This document shows, piece after piece, positions 6,955 through 9,678 of a stretch of DNA of 9,678 nucleotides. The stretch is from positions 1-9,678 of the forward strand of contig CAMZHP010000102.1 in NCBI GenBank assembly GCA_947306845.1, read 5' to 3'. The position numbers and the translations under genes were made by a program. Origin of the DNA: an uncultured Prevotellaceae bacterium. Its GTDB lineage: Bacteria; Bacteroidota; Bacteroidia; Bacteroidales; Bacteroidaceae. The notes beneath the pieces were generated by a model. It was not told where the DNA came from. It did no database searches and was given only the letters and a program-made list of their open reading frames with translations. The number at the start of each line of letters is the position of its first letter. Position 1 is the first letter of the stretch.

Positions 6955-9195
6955 ATGAAAAAACTCCTATTCCTCCTCATTGGCCTGATGGCCATCCTCA
7001 CCACCTCGGCCAATCCTGCTGATGACTTGCTGGAGCGCATCGATGCCGGTGCCTCACGCAAGTTCAAAACCCAACTGGTCAAGGCCGACCGCGATTTCTT
7101 TGAACTGGACCAAAGCGGTCAGCGTGTCGTGGTCAGGGGCAACACATGGGTCAATATCGCCACGGGCATCAACTGGTATCTGAAATATCATGCAGGCATC
7201 CATCTGTCATGGAACGGCATGAAGGCCAAGTTGCCTGCCAAACTGCCGCCTGTGGCACAGCGCGAACGGCACGAGACCGACCTCGCCTTGCGATATGACT
7301 TCAACTACTGCACGTTCTCCTATTCCATGGCTTTCTGGGACTGGGACAGATGGCAGCAGGAAATCGACTGGATGGCGCTCCATGGTGTCAATATGCCGCT
7401 TGCCATCGTGGGGGAGGAATGTGTGTGGCGCAACATGCTCCTGAGATTGGGATACTCCGAGGAGGAGGTGGGGCGATTCATCGCAGGACCCGCTTTTCTC
7501 GCCTGGTGGGAGATGAACAACCTGGAGGGGTGGGGCGGACCGCTGCCGCTGTCATGGTATGCACGTCAGGAACGCTTGCAGCGCCAGATACTTGCACGCA
7601 TGAAGCAACTGGGCATGCATCCTGTATTGCCGGGGTATTGTGGGATGGTGCCTCATGACGCCCGTGAGAAACTCGGTCTTGACGTGGCTGACGCAGGACT
7701 GTGGAATGGTTTTCAGCGGCCTGCCAACCTGTTGCCTACAGACCCTCGTTTCGGTGAGATAGCGCGTCTCTATTATGAGGAACTGACCCGTCTTTTCGGC
7801 AAAGCAGACTATTACTCCATGGATCCGTTCCACGAGAGCAATGATGACAGCCGCATCGACTATGCCGAGGCTGCAAGGGTGCTGCTCAAGGCGATGAGGG
7901 CTGCCAATCCCAAGGCCACGTGGGTGGTGCAGGGATGGACGGAGAATCCCCGTCCGCAGATGCTTGAGGCTCTCGGCGAGAACGATGTCATCGTGCTCGA
8001 CCTGTTCAGCGAGTGCCGGCCCATGTGGGGCGCTCCTTCCATCTGGCATCGCGAGAAGGGCTATGAGGGGCATCGGTGGCTCTTCTGCATGTTGGAGAAC
8101 TTTGGCGCGAATGTTGGACTCCATGGTCGTATGGACCAACTCATCGACAATTTCTATCTGACCAAGACGCATCCGCTCGCTAAGGGCCTCCGCGGCATCG
8201 GTTTCACCATGGAGGGGTCGGAGAACAATCCGGTGATGTTTGAACTGATGAGCGAACTTCCCTGGCGCAATCAACGGATCACCAAGGAACAGTGGGTGGC
8301 TGACTATGTCAGGGCACGTTATGGCTTCGATGATCCTGAGGTGCAGAAAGCATGGCAAGTGTTGGCGCAGGGCATCTACAACTGTCCCGTGGGCAACAAC
8401 CAGCAGGGACCTCATGAGAGCATCTTCTGCGGGCGGCCCACGCTCAATAACTTCCAGGCTTCGAGCTGGTCGAAAATGAAAAACTATTATGACCCGGAGA
8501 TGACTTTGCAGGCTGCACGACTCATGGTGTCGGTGGCGGACCGCTATAGGGGCAACAACAATTTTGAGTATGACCTCGTGGACATCACCCGACAGGCGAT
8601 AGCCGACCAGGCTCGCTTGCAGTATCAACGCACCATCGCCGATTACAAGGCTTTCGCGCGGTCGGCTTTCAAGACTGATGCCGCCCGTTTCTTGCAAATG
8701 CTAGACATGCAGGACCAGCTGCTCGGCTCCAGACGTGAGTTCAGGTTGGGCTCTTGGCTCAAAAAGGCACGTGACTGTGGAAATACAGTAGAGGAGAAAA
8801 ACCTCTATGAGTGGAATGCGAGGGTGCAGATCACCACCTGGGGTAACCGCTATTGCGCCGATACAGGCGGACTTCGCGACTATGCCCACAAGGAATGGCA
8901 AGGATTGCTGGCGGACTTCTATGCCGTGCGGTGGAAGGCATATTTCAATGCTCTGGAGGCACAGATGGAAGCCCTGACAAAACCTGACCCGGAACTCCTC
9001 GGAAGTGGTGCCAACAGCAACAAGACGGCGGATGAACTCTTCCAAATGGCATTGCCACAAGAGGTGAAGTTGGATTATTATGCCTTAGAGGAACCCTGGA
9101 CGCTGAAGCATAATGTCTATACTTCAGATCCGGAAGGTGACCCTGTCGATTTGGCAGCCAAAGCCATGCGACTCATCGGAAAACCTGTAGAGTAG
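6955..9195 (+). CDS. Exported GH89 alpha-N-acetylglucosaminidase (NAGLU type)
   Basis: GH89 enzymes remove terminal alpha-linked N-acetylglucosamine with retention; the human lysosomal member NAGLU acts on heparan. This protein has 746 residues, close to the human enzyme. A signal peptide ends about TTSA (residue 19). An N-terminal domain (about 20-105) precedes the TIM-barrel region with DFNYCTFSYSMAFWDWDRWQQ, the HGVNMPLAIVGEE motif, Glu294 in DPFHES and Glu420 in GFTMEGSENNPV. The two glutamates fit the acid/base and nucleophile, and their 126-residue spacing is near that of characterised members (about 120-130). A helical C-terminal domain follows from about 450. No carbohydrate-binding module is attached, unlike the clostridial enzyme active on mucin. 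It acts in the periplasm or at the surface. The start ATG has an A-rich leader. The next gene, 49 bp on, is an HGSNAT-like protein, which supports action on alpha-GlcN that is first acetylated. Confidence 0.93.
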   Translation: MKKLLFLLIGLMAILTTSANPADDLLERIDAGASRKFKTQLVKADRDFFELDQSGQRVVVRGNTWVNIATGINWYLKYHAGIHLSWNGMKAKLPAKLPPVAQRERHETDLALRYDFNYCTFSYSMAFWDWDRWQQEIDWMALHGVNMPLAIVGEECVWRNMLLRLGYSEEEVGRFIAGPAFLAWWEMNNLEGWGGPLPLSWYARQERLQRQILARMKQLGMHPVLPGYCGMVPHDAREKLGLDVADAGLWNGFQRPANLLPTDPRFGEIARLYYEELTRLFGKADYYSMDPFHESNDDSRIDYAEAARVLLKAMRAANPKATWVVQGWTENPRPQMLEALGENDVIVLDLFSECRPMWGAPSIWHREKGYEGHRWLFCMLENFGANVGLHGRMDQLIDNFYLTKTHPLAKGLRGIGFTMEGSENNPVMFELMSELPWRNQRITKEQWVADYVRARYGFDDPEVQKAWQVLAQGIYNCPVGNNQQGPHESIFCGRPTLNNFQASSWSKMKNYYDPEMTLQAARLMVSVADRYRGNNNFEYDLVDITRQAIADQARLQYQRTIADYKAFARSAFKTDAARFLQMLDMQDQLLGSRREFRLGSWLKKARDCGNTVEEKNLYEWNARVQITTWGNRYCADTGGLRDYAHKEWQGLLADFYAVRWKAYFNALEAQMEALTKPDPELLGSGANSNKTADELFQMALPQEVKLDYYALEEPWTLKHNVYTSDPEGDPVDLAAKAMRLIGKPVE

Positions 9196-9244
9196 AATTT
9201 CCTAATCTTTCATAACATAGAAAAACAGAAACTTGAATACAACT

Positions 9245-9678
9245 ATGGCTGAAAACAAGCAACGACTGCTCTCGCTCGACATCCTCCGTGGCATTACGGT
9301 GGCAGGCATGATATTGGTCAACAATGGCTATGGTGAGTCTTTTGAGATGCTCCAACATGTCGAATGGAACGGCATGACTCCATGTGACCTCGTCTTCCCC
9401 TTCTTCCTTTTCATCATGGGTGTCTCCACTTATCTGTCACTCTCAAAAAGTGGATTCAGGCCATCGGCTCCTGTCATCAGGAAAATCATCCGTCGAACAG
9501 TCCTCCTCTTTGCCATCGGTCTGGCCATCAACTGGCTCGATCATGCCATAGAGGGTGACTTGCTCTGTTTTGGGCATCTCCGTATCTGGGCTGTGCTGCA
9601 GCGCATCGCCCTCTGCTATGGCATCGTGTCGGTCTATGCACTGTTGGTCAGCCATAAGTGGATTGTGCCCACCATCAT
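9245..9678 (+). CDS. HGSNAT-family transmembrane N-acetyltransferase, N-terminal part
   Basis: The gene runs off the right edge; 144 residues are visible. The opening RLLSLDILRGITVAGMILVNN and the block HVEWNGMTPCDLVFPFF followed by FIMGVS closely match heparan-alpha-glucosaminide N-acetyltransferase. In that enzyme an active-site His in the sequence HASWNGLTVADLVFPW is essential, and it is conserved here as His38. RIWAVLQRIALCYG matches another family motif. Predicted membrane segments are about 11-28, 48-66, 82-98 and 116-135. The human enzyme uses cytosolic acetyl-CoA to acetylate a terminal alpha-glucosamine on the lumenal side so that NAGLU can remove it. A periplasmic equivalent fits the GH89 gene immediately upstream. 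Bacterial relatives (DUF5009/NagX group) are poorly characterised, and a transport-linked role in amino-sugar use is an alternative. The gene is probably in the same operon (49-bp gap, no terminator). Confidence 0.85.
   Translation, partial: MAENKQRLLSLDILRGITVAGMILVNNGYGESFEMLQHVEWNGMTPCDLVFPFFLFIMGVSTYLSLSKSGFRPSAPVIRKIIRRTVLLFAIGLAINWLDHAIEGDLLCFGHLRIWAVLQRIALCYGIVSVYALLVSHKWIVPTI

Overview
The window looks like part of a glycan-utilisation locus from a member of the Bacteroidales (Bacteroides/Prevotella-like). The evidence is a SusD-type C-terminus at the left edge, a Bacteroidetes-type promoter (TTTG, 19 bp, TATCTTTG), A-rich leaders without clear Shine-Dalgarno sequences, GC-rich genes separated by very AT-rich spacers, and a set of exported glycosidases of families that are abundant in this order. 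The genus cannot be fixed from the sequence alone. All convincing genes are on the + strand.

Layout: (1) 1-146, the last 47 codons of a SusD/RagB-like outer-membrane glycan-binding protein, followed by a strong hairpin terminator at 171-199. (2) About 470 bp of AT-rich non-coding DNA holding a nested, inverted-duplicated element (251-519), then a promoter at 632-662 just before the next gene. (3) 671-3349, an exported GH92 alpha-mannosidase with an extra C-terminal domain of about 150 residues. (4) 3493-6846, an exported fusion of a histidine acid phosphatase domain and a second GH92 alpha-mannosidase. (5) 6955-9195, an exported GH89 alpha-N-acetylglucosaminidase (NAGLU type). (6) 9245 to the right edge, the start of a membrane protein of the heparan-alpha-glucosaminide N-acetyltransferase (HGSNAT) family, with its active-site His conserved. 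Genes 3 to 6 have gaps of 143, 108 and 49 bp and are probably one transcription unit driven from 632-662, separate from the upstream susCD unit.

How they may work together: the enzyme set is two alpha-mannosidases, one of them tied to a phosphomonoesterase, plus an alpha-GlcNAc hydrolase and a membrane enzyme that could N-acetylate terminal alpha-glucosamine from outside the cytoplasm. The last two would mirror the two-step lysosomal removal of alpha-GlcN from heparan. However, there are no sulfatases or lyases in view, and there are mannosidases and a phosphatase. This combination fits a glycan containing alpha-mannose, alpha-glucosamine and phosphate. The closest natural match is the GPI-anchor or glycosyl-inositol-phosphoceramide core (Man-GlcN-inositol-phosphate). 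That substrate is an inference, not something the sequence proves.

The two GH92 genes also share an odd 3' end. Each runs into a small hairpin and then a short tandem repeat (8 bp and 7 bp units) that supplies its stop codon. Because these unit lengths are not multiples of three, the arrays tend to stop translation in several frames.
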